NCBI GenBank assembly: GCA_038227995.1
Contig: JBBRPP010000023.1
Coordinates: forward strand, 1 to 64,000
Source: WLMZ01 sp038227995
Lineage (GTDB): Bacteria; Actinomycetota; Acidimicrobiia; Acidimicrobiales; Ilumatobacteraceae
DNA: 64,000 nt
Direction of reading: 5' to 3'
Part shown: piece after piece, positions 43,406-52,861 of the stretch
Layout of the letters: each line of letters begins with the position of its first letter
Numbering within the stretch: position 1 is the first letter of the stretch
Made by a program: the position numbers and the translations under genes
Notes under the pieces: model-generated
Databases searched by the model: none
What the model saw: only the letters and a program-made list of their open reading frames with translations
What the model was told of the DNA's origin: nothing

Positions 43406-44584
43406 TCAGGCCGCGCCCTTCGGTTCACGCGGCAGGCCGAGAACCCGTTCGCCGATGATGTTCTTGTTGATCTCGGTGGTGCCGCCGGCGATCGTCAGTG
43501 ACGGGCTCCCGAGAAAGCTTGCCGCCCATCGGCCGTCGAGCGCGTCGAGACCGAGCACGTCCACCGCCGTCATCGAAAGCCGCTGGCTCGTGGTCGACCA
43601 GGCCAGCTTGATCACACTGCCCTCAGCACCGGGCTGCTGGCCGCTCAAGGCGGCATCGAGTGTTCTCCTGGCGAGGAACTCGAGGTTGCGCGTCTCTTCG
43701 AACCGACGCATCAGCGCCACTCGGTTCACGGGCGAGTCGATCGCTCTGGTGCCGTCCTCACCCGGCGTCCGTGCGGCGTGAAGGAGATCGTCGAACTGCT
43801 GGCGGACCGAGAGGTACATGCTCGCCACACCGGCTCGCTCGTGGCTGAGCGTGTTCGTCGCAACACTCCAACCGGCATCGACCTGGCCGAGTAATGCCGA
43901 CGCCGGAAACCGGGCATCCGTGAAGAACAGTTCGCTGAAACCGGCGTCACCCGCCATGGTCTTGATCGGCCGAGCCTCGACGCCGGGGGTCGTCATGTCG
44001 ATGAGCAATGCCGTGATGCCCTGATGCTTGGGCGCTTCAGCGTTGGTGCGGACGTACAACTGGCACCAGTCGGCCACGTCGCCGTTGGAGTTCCAGGTCT
44101 TCTGGCCGTTGACCACGAAATCGTCCCCGTCGCGTACGGCACTGCACTTCAGGGAGGCGAGATCGGAACCGGAATCGGGCTCGGACATCCCCTGACTCCA
44201 CAGCTCGTCGCCACGGAGCATCGACCGCAGAAAGCGTTGCTTCTGGTCGCTCGTGCCGTAGGCCATGATCGCAGGAGCGATGTTCGCAACGCCGATCGCG
44301 TTCACAGGTCCGGGCGCTCGCGCTGCCGCCATCTCCTCGTTGTAGGCCAACTGTTGGAGGATGTCGGCGTCGCGACCCCCGTACTCGGCCGGCCACGCGA
44401 TAGCCCCGTAGCCGGCATCGACGAGCTCAGCGTTCCACGTGCGATGAGCGCGTAGCGCCGCGGTGCGCTCGGGTTGACGGATCGAGGCGGCGACCGTGTC
44501 CGTGAAGTTCGCCGCCAACCAACGCTGGAGGTCGCTGCGGAACGTGTCGATCGCCTCGTGACCCTCGGTCTCGGTTCCACTCAC
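43406..44584 (-). CDS. Acyl-CoA dehydrogenase
   Basis: A 392-residue full-length dehydrogenase with QGMSEPDSGSDLASLKCSA, VNGQKTWNSNGDVADW and C-terminal GGTTEINKNIIGERVLGLP. The start is GTG at 44582-44584 with a GAGGGAG Shine-Dalgarno. It heads the operon 43406-40284 (at least), with an operator 47 bases upstream. It has no obvious partner of its own; it may pair with the next gene or act as a homotetramer. Confidence 0.88.
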   Translation of the reverse strand: MSGTETEGHEAIDTFRSDLQRWLAANFTDTVAASIRQPERTAALRAHRTWNAELVDAGYGAIAWPAEYGGRDADILQQLAYNEEMAAARAPGPVNAIGVANIAPAIMAYGTSDQKQRFLRSMLRGDELWSQGMSEPDSGSDLASLKCSAVRDGDDFVVNGQKTWNSNGDVADWCQLYVRTNAEAPKHQGITALLIDMTTPGVEARPIKTMAGDAGFSELFFTDARFPASALLGQVDAGWSVATNTLSHERAGVASMYLSVRQQFDDLLHAARTPGEDGTRAIDSPVNRVALMRRFEETRNLEFLARRTLDAALSGQQPGAEGSVIKLAWSTTSQRLSMTAVDVLGLDALDGRWAASFLGSPSLTIAGGTTEINKNIIGERVLGLPREPKGAA

Positions 44585-44631
44585 CGCTCGGTCTCCCTCG
44601 TTGCTGCGTGGGAATCGAGGCTACCTCGCTA

Positions 44632-44646
44632 CTAACACCCACGTCA
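44632..44646 (-). promoter_or_regulatory. Operator CTAACA-N4-CGTCA upstream of the dehydrogenase operon
   Basis: CTAACACCCACGTCA on the + strand, a full consensus match. It lies 47 bases before the GTG of the 43406-44584 dehydrogenase and 52 bases after the end of the 44699 SDR. Confidence 0.7.
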
Positions 44647-44698
44647 TATTCGGAGGCGAGCGAGACCTACCGAGAAGTGGTTCGGGCGGCCGCCGAAC

Positions 44699-45487
44699 TC
44701 AGAGGGAGCGGTACATCCCACCATCGACGAGCAGTTGCGCGCCGTTCACGTACCCGGCCGCGTCGCTGGCGAGGAACACGCAGATTCCCGCCATGTCGGC
44801 CGGCATCCCCATTCGCTTCATCGGGTTCATCTCGGCCACGGCGCGGCGCTGCTGCTCCGGCCACGCCATGGCAATGTCGGTGTCGAACGCACCCGGCAGG
44901 ACGAGGTTTGCCCGCACCTTCGGCGCCCATGCACCGGCGAGACCGAGTGTGAGTGCATTCAGCCCGGCCTTGGCCATCGCATATGGGAGATCGGAGCCCA
45001 TCGGCCGCAACGATCCGGCGGTGCTCACATTGATGATCGACCCACCATCGCGATCAGCCATCCGACTGCCGATGAGCGCGGCCAGTCGGAACGGGCCGCG
45101 TGCGTTCACCGCGTGGACCTTGTCGTAGAGGTCTTCGGAGACCGCGGTCAGATCGGGGTACAGCGGCGACATGCCTGCATTGTTGACCAGCACGTCGCAG
45201 TGGCCGAAGCGTCTGTCGACGAAGTCGGCGAGGGCCGTGCAGTCGTCCCAGCGCCCGACGTGACAGGCGAAGCCCACGGCGACACGTCCGGTCGCCGTCG
45301 CGATCTCGTCGGCCGCGACCTTGCACGCATCGAGCTTGCGGCTCGCGATGACGACATCGGCGCCGGCTGCAGCGAGCGCCTGGGCAACCGCCCGGCCGAT
45401 CCCCCGGCTACCTCCCGTGACGAGGGCGACCTTGCCGGACAGATCGAACCGGGCGGCGATGTCGGCGAGGTCACGCGGACCGGTCAT
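44699..45487 (-). CDS. SDR family oxidoreductase
   Basis: A 262-residue classical SDR (VTGGSRGIGRAV, NNAG, VSTAG, YAMAK, then VLPGAFDT). It is the last gene of an operon of three joined by 4-base overlaps (dehydrogenase 46557, kinase 45484, this SDR). A hydroxyacyl-CoA or keto-acid redox step next to the kinase/dehydrogenase pair is plausible. Confidence 0.87.
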   Translation of the reverse strand: MTGPRDLADIAARFDLSGKVALVTGGSRGIGRAVAQALAAAGADVVIASRKLDACKVAADEIATATGRVAVGFACHVGRWDDCTALADFVDRRFGHCDVLVNNAGMSPLYPDLTAVSEDLYDKVHAVNARGPFRLAALIGSRMADRDGGSIINVSTAGSLRPMGSDLPYAMAKAGLNALTLGLAGAWAPKVRANLVLPGAFDTDIAMAWPEQQRRAVAEMNPMKRMGMPADMAGICVFLASDAAGYVNGAQLLVDGGMYRSL

Positions 45488-46560
45488 CCGCGGTAATCCG
45501 TCGATGCGGCGAGTTCGGCCGCCTGCCCCATCGTCCGCAGGACGATGTCACCGAACGCGCTCAACTTCGGGTCGTTGCCGGCACGTTGGAAGCCCTGCTC
45601 GAGGACGACAGCCAACTTCCACCGAGCCAGCACGATGTAGTAGTCGATGTCGTCGACCTGACGACCTGAGGATTCGCTGTAGCGGGCCAGCAACTCATCC
45701 CTCGAGGGCATTCCCGCGCAGTCGACGTACGTGCGCGCGCCAGGGTCACCGTCGGGCCTAGCCAGGTCGGTCGGTGACGGCCACCCCTGGACCACCCAGG
45801 CCAGGTCGAGCTTGGGATCGCCGACGGTACCCATCTCCCAGTCGACGATCGCAGCCAGACGCGCCGGTGCTCCGTGGTGGTACATGACGTTCGCGAACTG
45901 ATAGTCGCCGTGCATCAGGCCCGGTGCGAAGTCGAGCGGACGATGCGTCCCGAGCCAGGCCGCGGCCTCGTCGAAGCCGGGTACATCACGACCCTTGATC
46001 CGCTCGAAAAACCGTGTCCACCGTTCGACCTGACGGTCGTGGAAACCGTCCGGACGCCCAAGGTCGGCGAGACCCTTCGCTCTCCAGTCGACCCGTGCCA
46101 ATTGGGCGATGCCATCGATCAGTTCGAAGGCGAGCCCGCGGCGCAATTCGCGGTCCGACGAGAATGGCTCGGGCCACTGCGGTTCGCTCATGGGCGACCA
46201 CCCGTCGACGAACCCCATGAGGTAGAACGTCCTGCCCAGCACCGACTTGTCAGCACACAGCGCGACGGCGGGCGTATGCGGAACAGGCGTGCCGTCGAGT
46301 GCCTCGATGATCCGCCATTCGCGAACGATGCCCTCGTCGCGTTCGGCAGGCGCGGTGAGCGGCGGGATCCGGAGGGCCGCATGCAAACCGTCTCGGCCCA
46401 CCTCGTAGATCTCGTTCTGGCTGCCACCCGAGATGTAGGACGTGTGCAGCGGGCTGCCGGCACCGGGCAGGCCCTGTGCGTCGAGCCACGCGGTCAGCGC
46501 GATCTCGTCGACGCGGGGTTCGTCGTTCGCCGACTGATCGAGGTGCTGGATGTTGTTCAT
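45484..46560 (-). CDS. APH-family kinase, ACAD10/11-kinase or LvaA-like
   Basis: A 358-residue phosphotransferase. It has the N-lobe SYISGGSQNEIYEV, the Brenner motif MHGDYQFANVM (HGD and Asn intact) and IVDWEMGTVGDPKLDLAW. In human ACAD10/11 a kinase domain like this is fused in front of an acyl-CoA dehydrogenase. In Pseudomonas levulinate catabolism LvaA phosphorylates 4-hydroxyacyl-CoA, which a dehydrogenase-like enzyme then rearranges. The gene directly overlaps an ACAD10/11-like dehydrogenase (46557), so the same two-step chemistry on a hydroxyacyl-CoA is the best guess. Confidence 0.86.
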   Translation of the reverse strand: MNNIQHLDQSANDEPRVDEIALTAWLDAQGLPGAGSPLHTSYISGGSQNEIYEVGRDGLHAALRIPPLTAPAERDEGIVREWRIIEALDGTPVPHTPAVALCADKSVLGRTFYLMGFVDGWSPMSEPQWPEPFSSDRELRRGLAFELIDGIAQLARVDWRAKGLADLGRPDGFHDRQVERWTRFFERIKGRDVPGFDEAAAWLGTHRPLDFAPGLMHGDYQFANVMYHHGAPARLAAIVDWEMGTVGDPKLDLAWVVQGWPSPTDLARPDGDPGARTYVDCAGMPSRDELLARYSESSGRQVDDIDYYIVLARWKLAVVLEQGFQRAGNDPKLSAFGDIVLRTMGQAAELAASTDYRG

Positions 46561-47858
46561 TGGTTGCCCACCACGTGTTCGAGGTGCTCGGCGAACTTGG
46601 CACGCGCTTCAGCGATGCGCCGTGGTCGATGTTCGCTCGGCCAGAGATCTTTGCTGGCGCGGTACTGACGCAATACCTGGCGGGCAACCGTGACCTTGTG
46701 GACTTCTGTCGGCCCGTCGGCGAGACCGAGGATGGGGCCAGTCAGGAGCATGCGCGCCAGGGGAAGCTCGTTCGACACCCCGAGCGCCCCGTGAACCTGG
46801 ATGCTGCGGAGAACGACGTCGGTGATCACGCCGGGCATCAGCACCTTGACGGCCGCAATGTCCTTGCGGACCTTGCGGTAGTCCTGGTACCGATCGATCG
46901 ACCACGCGGTGTTCAACACGAGCAGCCGGAACTGTTTGATCTGCGCGTACGAGTCGGCGATGTGGCCCTGCACGAACTGCTTGTCGGCGAGCAGGCCTCC
47001 CTGGGTCTCGCGACTCAGGGCCCGCTCGCACATCATGTCGAAGGCCCGGTTGCACATCCCGATGGTGCGCATCGCATGATGGATGCGTCCGCCCCCGAGC
47101 CGTGTCTGGGCGATGGCAAACGCCTGACCCTCACCGCCGAGCAGCGATTCGGCTGGCAACCGCACTTCGTTGTAGTGGATCAGGGCATGGGTGCCCTCGC
47201 CGTCCGCTTCGGTCCCGAGGCCCACGTTGCGCACGATGTCGACACCGGGGGTGACAACTGGAACCAGGAACATCGACATGCCCCGGTAGACCTCGACGTC
47301 GGGGTCGGTGACGGCCATCACGATCAAGAACGAAGCAGTGCGCGCGTTCGAGGAGAAAAACTTCCATCCGTTCAACACCCATTCGTCGCCATCACGGATT
47401 GCCCGCGTCGTGAACGTCGAGGGATCGGATCCGCCCTGAGGCTCGGTCATCGAATAACAGGAGAACACCTCACCGTTCAGCAACGGCTGCAGGTATCGCT
47501 CCTTCTGCTCCTCCGTGCCGTAGTGGGCAATGATCTCGGCATTCCCGGTGTCCGGCGCCTGGGTGCCGAAGATGTTCGGGGCCCAACCCGAGCGCCCGAG
47601 GATCTCGTTCATCAGCGACAGCTTGAGCTGACCGTAACCCTGCCCACCGAGCTCGGGGCCGAGATGACAGGCCCAGAGTCCGCGTTCACGCACCTGCTCC
47701 TTGAGCGGCTCGATGATGGCCCGGAGCGTGTCGTCGGGCGGTGTGAACTCGAGGCCGTGAAACAGCGTGTCGATCGGTTCGATCTCGTCGCGCACAAACG
47801 CTTCGATCCAGTCGAGCTGCTCCTGGAACTCGGCGTCGGTTTCGAAATCCCAGCCCAT
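46557..47858 (-). CDS. Acyl-CoA dehydrogenase, ACAD10/11-like
   Basis: A 433-residue dehydrogenase, longer than the paired ones. Landmarks are SMTEPQGGSDPSTFTTRAI, LNGWKFFSSNARTASF, RIHHAMRTIGMCNRAFDMM and LADGPTEVHKVTVARQVL. The D-G-P-x-E-V-H ending is the ACAD10/11 form. Its stop overlaps the APH kinase start by 4 bases. Together they look like a split version of the fused mammalian enzyme. Confidence 0.87.
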   Translation of the reverse strand: MGWDFETDAEFQEQLDWIEAFVRDEIEPIDTLFHGLEFTPPDDTLRAIIEPLKEQVRERGLWACHLGPELGGQGYGQLKLSLMNEILGRSGWAPNIFGTQAPDTGNAEIIAHYGTEEQKERYLQPLLNGEVFSCYSMTEPQGGSDPSTFTTRAIRDGDEWVLNGWKFFSSNARTASFLIVMAVTDPDVEVYRGMSMFLVPVVTPGVDIVRNVGLGTEADGEGTHALIHYNEVRLPAESLLGGEGQAFAIAQTRLGGGRIHHAMRTIGMCNRAFDMMCERALSRETQGGLLADKQFVQGHIADSYAQIKQFRLLVLNTAWSIDRYQDYRKVRKDIAAVKVLMPGVITDVVLRSIQVHGALGVSNELPLARMLLTGPILGLADGPTEVHKVTVARQVLRQYRASKDLWPSEHRPRRIAEARAKFAEHLEHVVGNQ

Positions 47859-47944
47859 GTCGTGGCCCCCTCGTGCTTGCCAACGTGCCGGCTCGGACCG
47901 ACCGGCGCATCATATGAATGATGAACCTGTTGCTCCGCATCGGG

Positions 47945-48709
47945 TCACACGTGATCGACCACCGCGACATCGTCGAGATGGGCCGGCGAGACGAGGACGT
48001 GCAGAATGGTGTCGGCGACGTGCTGTGGTTCCATCAGCCCACCGCCCGCGGATTCGCCCAGAACGCCCGACGCAGCCCAGCGCTCGATGGCCGCTGACAG
48101 ATCGGCCTCGTTCCACTCGTTCGCGAACTCGGTCCCGAGCGTGTTACCGACGACGATCCGACACACGCGCAGCCCTGGGAACTCTCCCGGCAGGCAACGA
48201 ATCAGCCCATCGAGGGCGATCTTCGAGGTGGCGTACAGAGACAGGTCAGGGAACGGGCGTCGCACCGACTTCGACGACAGCAGGAGCAGTCGCCCACCCG
48301 AGGTGATCAGATGGGGTGCCGAAGCCGCACTGACCAGCGCGGCACCGATCAGGTTGGTGTCGAGCACCTCACGCCAATCGGCCTGGGTGGCCTCGGCAAG
48401 TGGCTTCAGCGGAGATACGCCGACCGCATACACGACGGCGTCGAGACCCCCGAACGCCTCCGCCGCGCGGGCAACGACCGAGCGAATCGACCCCTCGTCG
48501 CGAACGTCCCCCTGCAACGCGACGATCGCCGGATCGATCGCACTCAGTTTCTCCAGGCGCTCGACGCGCCGACCGCAGGCGGCAACGCGTGCGCCACGTT
48601 GCGCTGCACCACGCGCCACCGCCGCACCGATGCCCGACGATGCGCCGACCACGAGCACGCGTTTGCCGCGCATGTCACCGTTCGATTCGTTGTCCACCGC
48701 GTCGACCAT
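47945..48709 (-). CDS. SDR family oxidoreductase
   Basis: A 254-residue SDR with VGASSGIG near residues 21-28 and catalytic YATSK. The usual NNAG is changed to VYAVG, and the strand with the catalytic Ser reads LLLLSSKSVRRP. GAGGAGG precedes the ATG. It is divergent from the 48827 amidohydrolase, with an operator in the 117-base gap. Confidence 0.84.
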   Translation of the reverse strand: MVDAVDNESNGDMRGKRVLVVGASSGIGAAVARGAAQRGARVAACGRRVERLEKLSAIDPAIVALQGDVRDEGSIRSVVARAAEAFGGLDAVVYAVGVSPLKPLAEATQADWREVLDTNLIGAALVSAASAPHLITSGGRLLLLSSKSVRRPFPDLSLYATSKIALDGLIRCLPGEFPGLRVCRIVVGNTLGTEFANEWNEADLSAAIERWAASGVLGESAGGGLMEPQHVADTILHVLVSPAHLDDVAVVDHV

Positions 48710-48767
48710 GTCGTCATCCTCCTCGTCGTCGGCCGACAGCCCACGAGCGGCTCGGGTCGACCAACAC

Positions 48768-48782
48768 TGACATACACGTTAG
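48768..48782. promoter_or_regulatory. Operator (TGAC-N6-GTTAG) between the SDR and amidohydrolase genes
   Basis: TGACATACACGTTAG; the complement CTAACGTGTATGTCA matches the core CTAAC-N6-GTCA but differs from the consensus at both inner spacer positions. It is 58 bases from the SDR start and 44 from the divergent amidohydrolase start. Confidence 0.62.
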
Positions 48783-48826
48783 ATTGCGAGCACGCACCAA
48801 CTGCCAGCAATCGAAGGGGATCCAAC

Positions 48827-50110
48827 ATGGACATGAACGACATGATTCTGGTCAGCGTCGACGATCACCTCTGTGAGCCGCCTGGGATGTTCGACGAGCA
48901 CCTTTCGAAGAAGTGGGCCGACGAGGCTCCGAAGGTCATCAAGACCGAGCGCGGCGACGACGTGTGGACCTTCAACGGCAAGACGATCCCGAACATCGGT
49001 CTCAACGCCGTCGCCGGCCGACCCCGCGAGGAGTATGGCGTCGAGCCCACCTCGTTCGATGAGATCCGCCCGGGCTGCTACGACGTGCACGAACGGGTCA
49101 AGGACATGAGCGCAGCGGGCGTCTGGGGCTCGATGTGCTTTCCGTCGTTCCCCGGCTTTGCCGGTCGCCTCTTCGCCGACCATCCCGACAAGGCGTTCGC
49201 AGCCGATTTGATTCGGGCCTACAACGATTGGCACATCCACGAGTGGGCCGGCGCATACCCCGATCGGTTCATCCCGATGGCGCTGCCGATGATCTGGTCC
49301 GCCGAGGAGTGTGCGGCGGAGGTGCGCCGCGTCGCGGCGCTCGGCTGTCACTCGATGACGTTCACGGAGAATCCGGTGCCGCTCGGCCAGCCGAGCTTCC
49401 ATAGCGACTACTGGGATCCGTTCTGGCAGGCGATCGTCGAGACCGGATGCGTCTTGTCGATCCACCTCGGATCATCGGGCCAACTCGTCGTGCCTGCACC
49501 CGACGCGCCGATGGACGTGATGATCCAGTTGCAGCCGATGAACATCAGCACCGCCGCGTCGGATCTGCTGTGGTCACCGATCCCGCGCAAGTACCCCGAG
49601 ATCAAGATCGCACTCTCCGAAGGCGGCACCGGATGGGTCCCCTACTTCATGGATCGGGCCGACCGGACCTACGAGATGCATCACCTCTGGACCGGTCAGG
49701 ACTTCGGCGATCTGATGCCGAGCGATGTGTTCCGGCGAAACTTCCTCACCTGCTTCATCTCCGATCCGGTCGGCGTCAAACTGCGCGATGAGATCGGCAT
49801 CGACAACATCTGCTGGGAGATGGACTATCCGCACTCCGATTCAGTGTGGCCTGGCGTGCCCGAACAGTTGGCCGAGGTGTTCCGCGGGGTGCCCGATACG
49901 GACATCAACAAGATCACGCACGAGAACGCGATGAATTGGTACATGTACAACCCGTTCGCCGGAACCGACAGAGCGGACACCACCGTTGGCGCGCTGCGGG
50001 CCTCGGCGATCGACCACGACATCTCGATCAAGGCGCTCGGAACCGGCCGCTACTCGGAGCGCAGCGTCTCCCTGCTCGAAATGGCGACGAAGAGCTCCGC
50101 CAAGTCCTGA
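48827..50110 (+). CDS. Amidohydrolase family 2 protein
   Basis: A 427-residue amidohydrolase-2 protein. It starts ILVSVDDHLCEPPGMF, carries MYNPFAGTDRADT in a C-terminal extension and CWEMDYPHSDSVWP as the conserved Asp strand. It is longer than its relatives here by a C-terminal tail. AAGGGGA lies before ATG 48827. It heads an operon with a CoA-transferase (41 bases apart), which suggests its substrate or product is a CoA ester or acid. Confidence 0.87.
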   Translation: MDMNDMILVSVDDHLCEPPGMFDEHLSKKWADEAPKVIKTERGDDVWTFNGKTIPNIGLNAVAGRPREEYGVEPTSFDEIRPGCYDVHERVKDMSAAGVWGSMCFPSFPGFAGRLFADHPDKAFAADLIRAYNDWHIHEWAGAYPDRFIPMALPMIWSAEECAAEVRRVAALGCHSMTFTENPVPLGQPSFHSDYWDPFWQAIVETGCVLSIHLGSSGQLVVPAPDAPMDVMIQLQPMNISTAASDLLWSPIPRKYPEIKIALSEGGTGWVPYFMDRADRTYEMHHLWTGQDFGDLMPSDVFRRNFLTCFISDPVGVKLRDEIGIDNICWEMDYPHSDSVWPGVPEQLAEVFRGVPDTDINKITHENAMNWYMYNPFAGTDRADTTVGALRASAIDHDISIKALGTGRYSERSVSLLEMATKSSAKS

Positions 50111-50151
50111 GCGATCGTCGACCGATCGCTGACCCTCAGCAAGGAGAGCAC

Positions 50152-51372
50152 ATGACAGGACCACTCGAGGGAATACGAATCATCGAGGTCGCGAGTTGGA
50201 TGTTCGTCCCATCGGCAGGATCCGTCCTGGCCGACTGGGGCGCCGAGGTCATCAAGGTCGAGCCGGCTGCTGGCGGCGACCCGCAACGTGGCCTGATGAC
50301 ATCGGGACTGATCCCCGGCGGGGCGGCCGGGGTCAACTTCATGATCGAGCAGCCCAACCGCAGCAAGCAGTCGATCGGCATCGATCTCCGTCACCCCGAC
50401 GGTCGGTCGGCACTGCTGAAGTTGTGCGAGTCCGCCGATATCTTCCTCACCAACTACCTCCCGCACATTCGTCAGAGACTCGGTATCGACATCGAAGACG
50501 TTCGCAGCGCGAACCCGAACATCATCTATGCCCGCGGGAGCGGGCAGGGGACCAAAGGTCCCGATGCCGGAAAGGGCGGCTATGACGGCGCGTCGTTCTG
50601 GGCCCGCGGCGGAGTGTGGTCCGGTGCGCACCCCAATGCGGAGGGCTACCCGGCGGGCCAGATGGGACCGGCCTTCGGCGACGTGATGGGCGGCCTGGCG
50701 ATGGCCGGCGCGATCTCCGCTGCGCTCTTGAAACGTGAACGCACCGGAGAAGCAAGCACGGTCGACGTATCGCTGTTGGCCACAGCGATGTGGCAGATGT
50801 CGCCGATGGTCGTCGCATCCGGACTGTACGGGTTCGATTCGATGCCCGCAGGGGATCGCACCAAGCCTGCCAACCCAGGGGTCAACAGTTACCGAACGTC
50901 CGACAACCGGTTCATCAGTCTGATCCTGCTGCAGCCCGACAAGTTCTGGGCCGAGCTCGCGGGCAAGCTCGATCGCCCGCAGCTCGTCGATGATGCACGC
51001 TTTGCCGACGTCCCATCGCGCTCCGCCAACTCAGAGGCCTGCACGAAGATCATCGACGAGGCGTTCGGGTCGCGCCCGCTCGCCTACTGGAAGGACCATC
51101 TCGCCGATTTCACCGGTGTGTGGGCCCCCTATCAGACACTCAGTGAGCTCCACTCCGACGAGCAGGTGCTGGCCAACGGGTATCTGCCGTTCTTCACGAC
51201 CTCGACTGGTCAGGAAGTGCACCTGGTCGCCAGCCCCGCCCAGTTCGATGAGATCGCCATCGAGGTGACCCGGGCACCGGAACACGGCGAGAACACCGAG
51301 ATGCTGCTCGTCGATGCCGGATACACGTGGGACGAAGTCGCCTCCCTCAAGTCGAGCGGGGCCATTCTCTGA
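50152..51372 (+). CDS. CoA-transferase, family III (CaiB/BaiF)
   Basis: A 406-residue family III CoA-transferase. LEGIRIIEVASWMFVPSAG and ADWGAEVIKVEP form the first strands. The nucleophile motif is intact: STVDVSLLATAMWQM. AAGGAGAG lies before the ATG. It would transfer CoA to a carboxylic acid without ATP. It resembles the convergent 51415 product in length and in the WxxVPxAG segment, suggesting an older duplication. Confidence 0.9.
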   Translation: MTGPLEGIRIIEVASWMFVPSAGSVLADWGAEVIKVEPAAGGDPQRGLMTSGLIPGGAAGVNFMIEQPNRSKQSIGIDLRHPDGRSALLKLCESADIFLTNYLPHIRQRLGIDIEDVRSANPNIIYARGSGQGTKGPDAGKGGYDGASFWARGGVWSGAHPNAEGYPAGQMGPAFGDVMGGLAMAGAISAALLKRERTGEASTVDVSLLATAMWQMSPMVVASGLYGFDSMPAGDRTKPANPGVNSYRTSDNRFISLILLQPDKFWAELAGKLDRPQLVDDARFADVPSRSANSEACTKIIDEAFGSRPLAYWKDHLADFTGVWAPYQTLSELHSDEQVLANGYLPFFTTSTGQEVHLVASPAQFDEIAIEVTRAPEHGENTEMLLVDAGYTWDEVASLKSSGAIL

Positions 51373-51414
51373 CGACCCCGTCGCGAGGTCGTGTCGCCCC
51401 GACCGGTCAGCTGG

Positions 51415-52632
51415 TCAAAGGATCGCGCCCTCGATCTTGAGGTCGATCAGTTCGTCCTCGGTCAGACCGAGTTCGTACAGGACCTCGTCCGTGTGCTCAC
51501 CGTGTCCCGGCGCGCGGGTGATGTCGGGTGGCGTCTCGTCGAACTGCAGCGGCGAGGGAATCATCCGGAACGTCGTGCCGCCCTCGCTGACGACGTCGCG
51601 CACGTAGCCGTTGGCGAGCGCCTGCGGATCGACGAGCAGCTCGCCGGGCGTCTCCATCGCCGACCACACGCCTTCGGCGTCAGCGAGCGCCTCCCTCCAC
51701 TCGGAAAGGGTGCGTGTGGCGAAGATCGCATCGAGCTCGTCGATGCACTCCCCCACGTTCTCGCGACGCGCTGCGGCATCGACGAACCTCGGATCCGAAC
51801 CGAGGTCCGGGCGCCCGATGCGCATGATCAGGTCGGGCCACCAACGGTCTGCCTGCAGCATCATCAGGCTGAGAAACCGATTGTCCTTCGTGCGGTACAG
51901 ACCAACGATGGGGTTCGGCGACTTGCGGCGGTCCATCTGGGGCATCTGATCGATGCCGAACAAGCCCGACGCCAGCAGACTCGCCGAGCCTGCCCACATA
52001 CCATTTGCCATCAACGAGTTGTCGACCACCGACGGTTGACCGGTTCGCTCGCGATGGAACAGTGCAGCAGAGATGCCTCCCGCAATCGCGAGTCCACCCT
52101 GGAGATCACCCCAAGCGGGCCCTGGCTGCGACGCAGGGTACTGACCCTCGGGTGTCTCGAAGATCCCTGCGACCGTCCGGACCCAGAAGTGGCTGCCGTC
52201 GAAACCGCCCTTGTCCGACTCCGCGCCACGCACACCCTGCCCGGTCCCGCGAACGTAGATGATGTTCGGGTTCACGGCACGAACGTCATCGACGCCGAGC
52301 CGGAGCGCAGCGATCGCCGCTGGGCGCATGTTGGTCAAGAACACGTCGCTCGTTGCCGCGAGCCGGAGCAGCAACTCGCGTCCGCGCTCGGTCTTGAGGT
52401 CCAACCCAACGCTGCGTTTGCCGCGGTTGGGCAGCTCGATCATGTGGTTGATCCCCCCGGGGCCAGCCTGCACGAAGCCCATCGTGACCAGTCCGCGCTG
52501 AGGATCACCGCCCTCCGGATGCTCGATCTTGATCACGTCAGCGCCCCATTCGGCCAGCACTGCGCCTGCCGCCGGAACATAGGTCCAGGCCGCCACCTCG
52601 AGGACGCGTACGCCGCTCATCATCCCTGTCAT
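51415..52632 (-). CDS. CoA-transferase, family III (CaiB/BaiF)
   Basis: A 405-residue family III CoA-transferase with VRVLEVAAWTYVPAAG, AEWGADVIKIEH and the nucleophile motif PSVVDNSLMANGMW. I chose ATG 52630-52632, 9 bases after GGAG; a GTG 6 bases earlier is too close to it. It is convergent with the 50152 paralogue and divergent from the P450, with an operator match 76 bases upstream. Confidence 0.9.
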   Translation of the reverse strand: MTGMMSGVRVLEVAAWTYVPAAGAVLAEWGADVIKIEHPEGGDPQRGLVTMGFVQAGPGGINHMIELPNRGKRSVGLDLKTERGRELLLRLAATSDVFLTNMRPAAIAALRLGVDDVRAVNPNIIYVRGTGQGVRGAESDKGGFDGSHFWVRTVAGIFETPEGQYPASQPGPAWGDLQGGLAIAGGISAALFHRERTGQPSVVDNSLMANGMWAGSASLLASGLFGIDQMPQMDRRKSPNPIVGLYRTKDNRFLSLMMLQADRWWPDLIMRIGRPDLGSDPRFVDAAARRENVGECIDELDAIFATRTLSEWREALADAEGVWSAMETPGELLVDPQALANGYVRDVVSEGGTTFRMIPSPLQFDETPPDITRAPGHGEHTDEVLYELGLTEDELIDLKIEGAIL

Positions 52633-52708
52633 GGTCACTGTCTCCTTGGATCACTCGACACGATGCAGACCTCTCCGGTGCTCGATTCGAGAGCGGGTCG
52701 CGCTTAAG

Positions 52709-52723
52709 CTAACATCTGCGTCA
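52709..52723. promoter_or_regulatory. Operator CTAACA-N4-CGTCA between the CoA-transferase and P450 genes
   Basis: CTAACATCTGCGTCA, a full consensus match. It is 76 bases from the CoA-transferase ATG and 138 bases from the divergent P450 ATG. Confidence 0.7.
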
Positions 52724-52861
52724 CATTTGTTCTGTCGGGAACCCGTGCATGCAACAAGCCACGTCGAGGCGAGTGCTCGGGCGACCAGTTCCGGACAATC
52801 AGCGCATCGTCGGTACGGCCTCGACGACCGCCCACTCACCACGCAGCCAACAGGGGAACCG

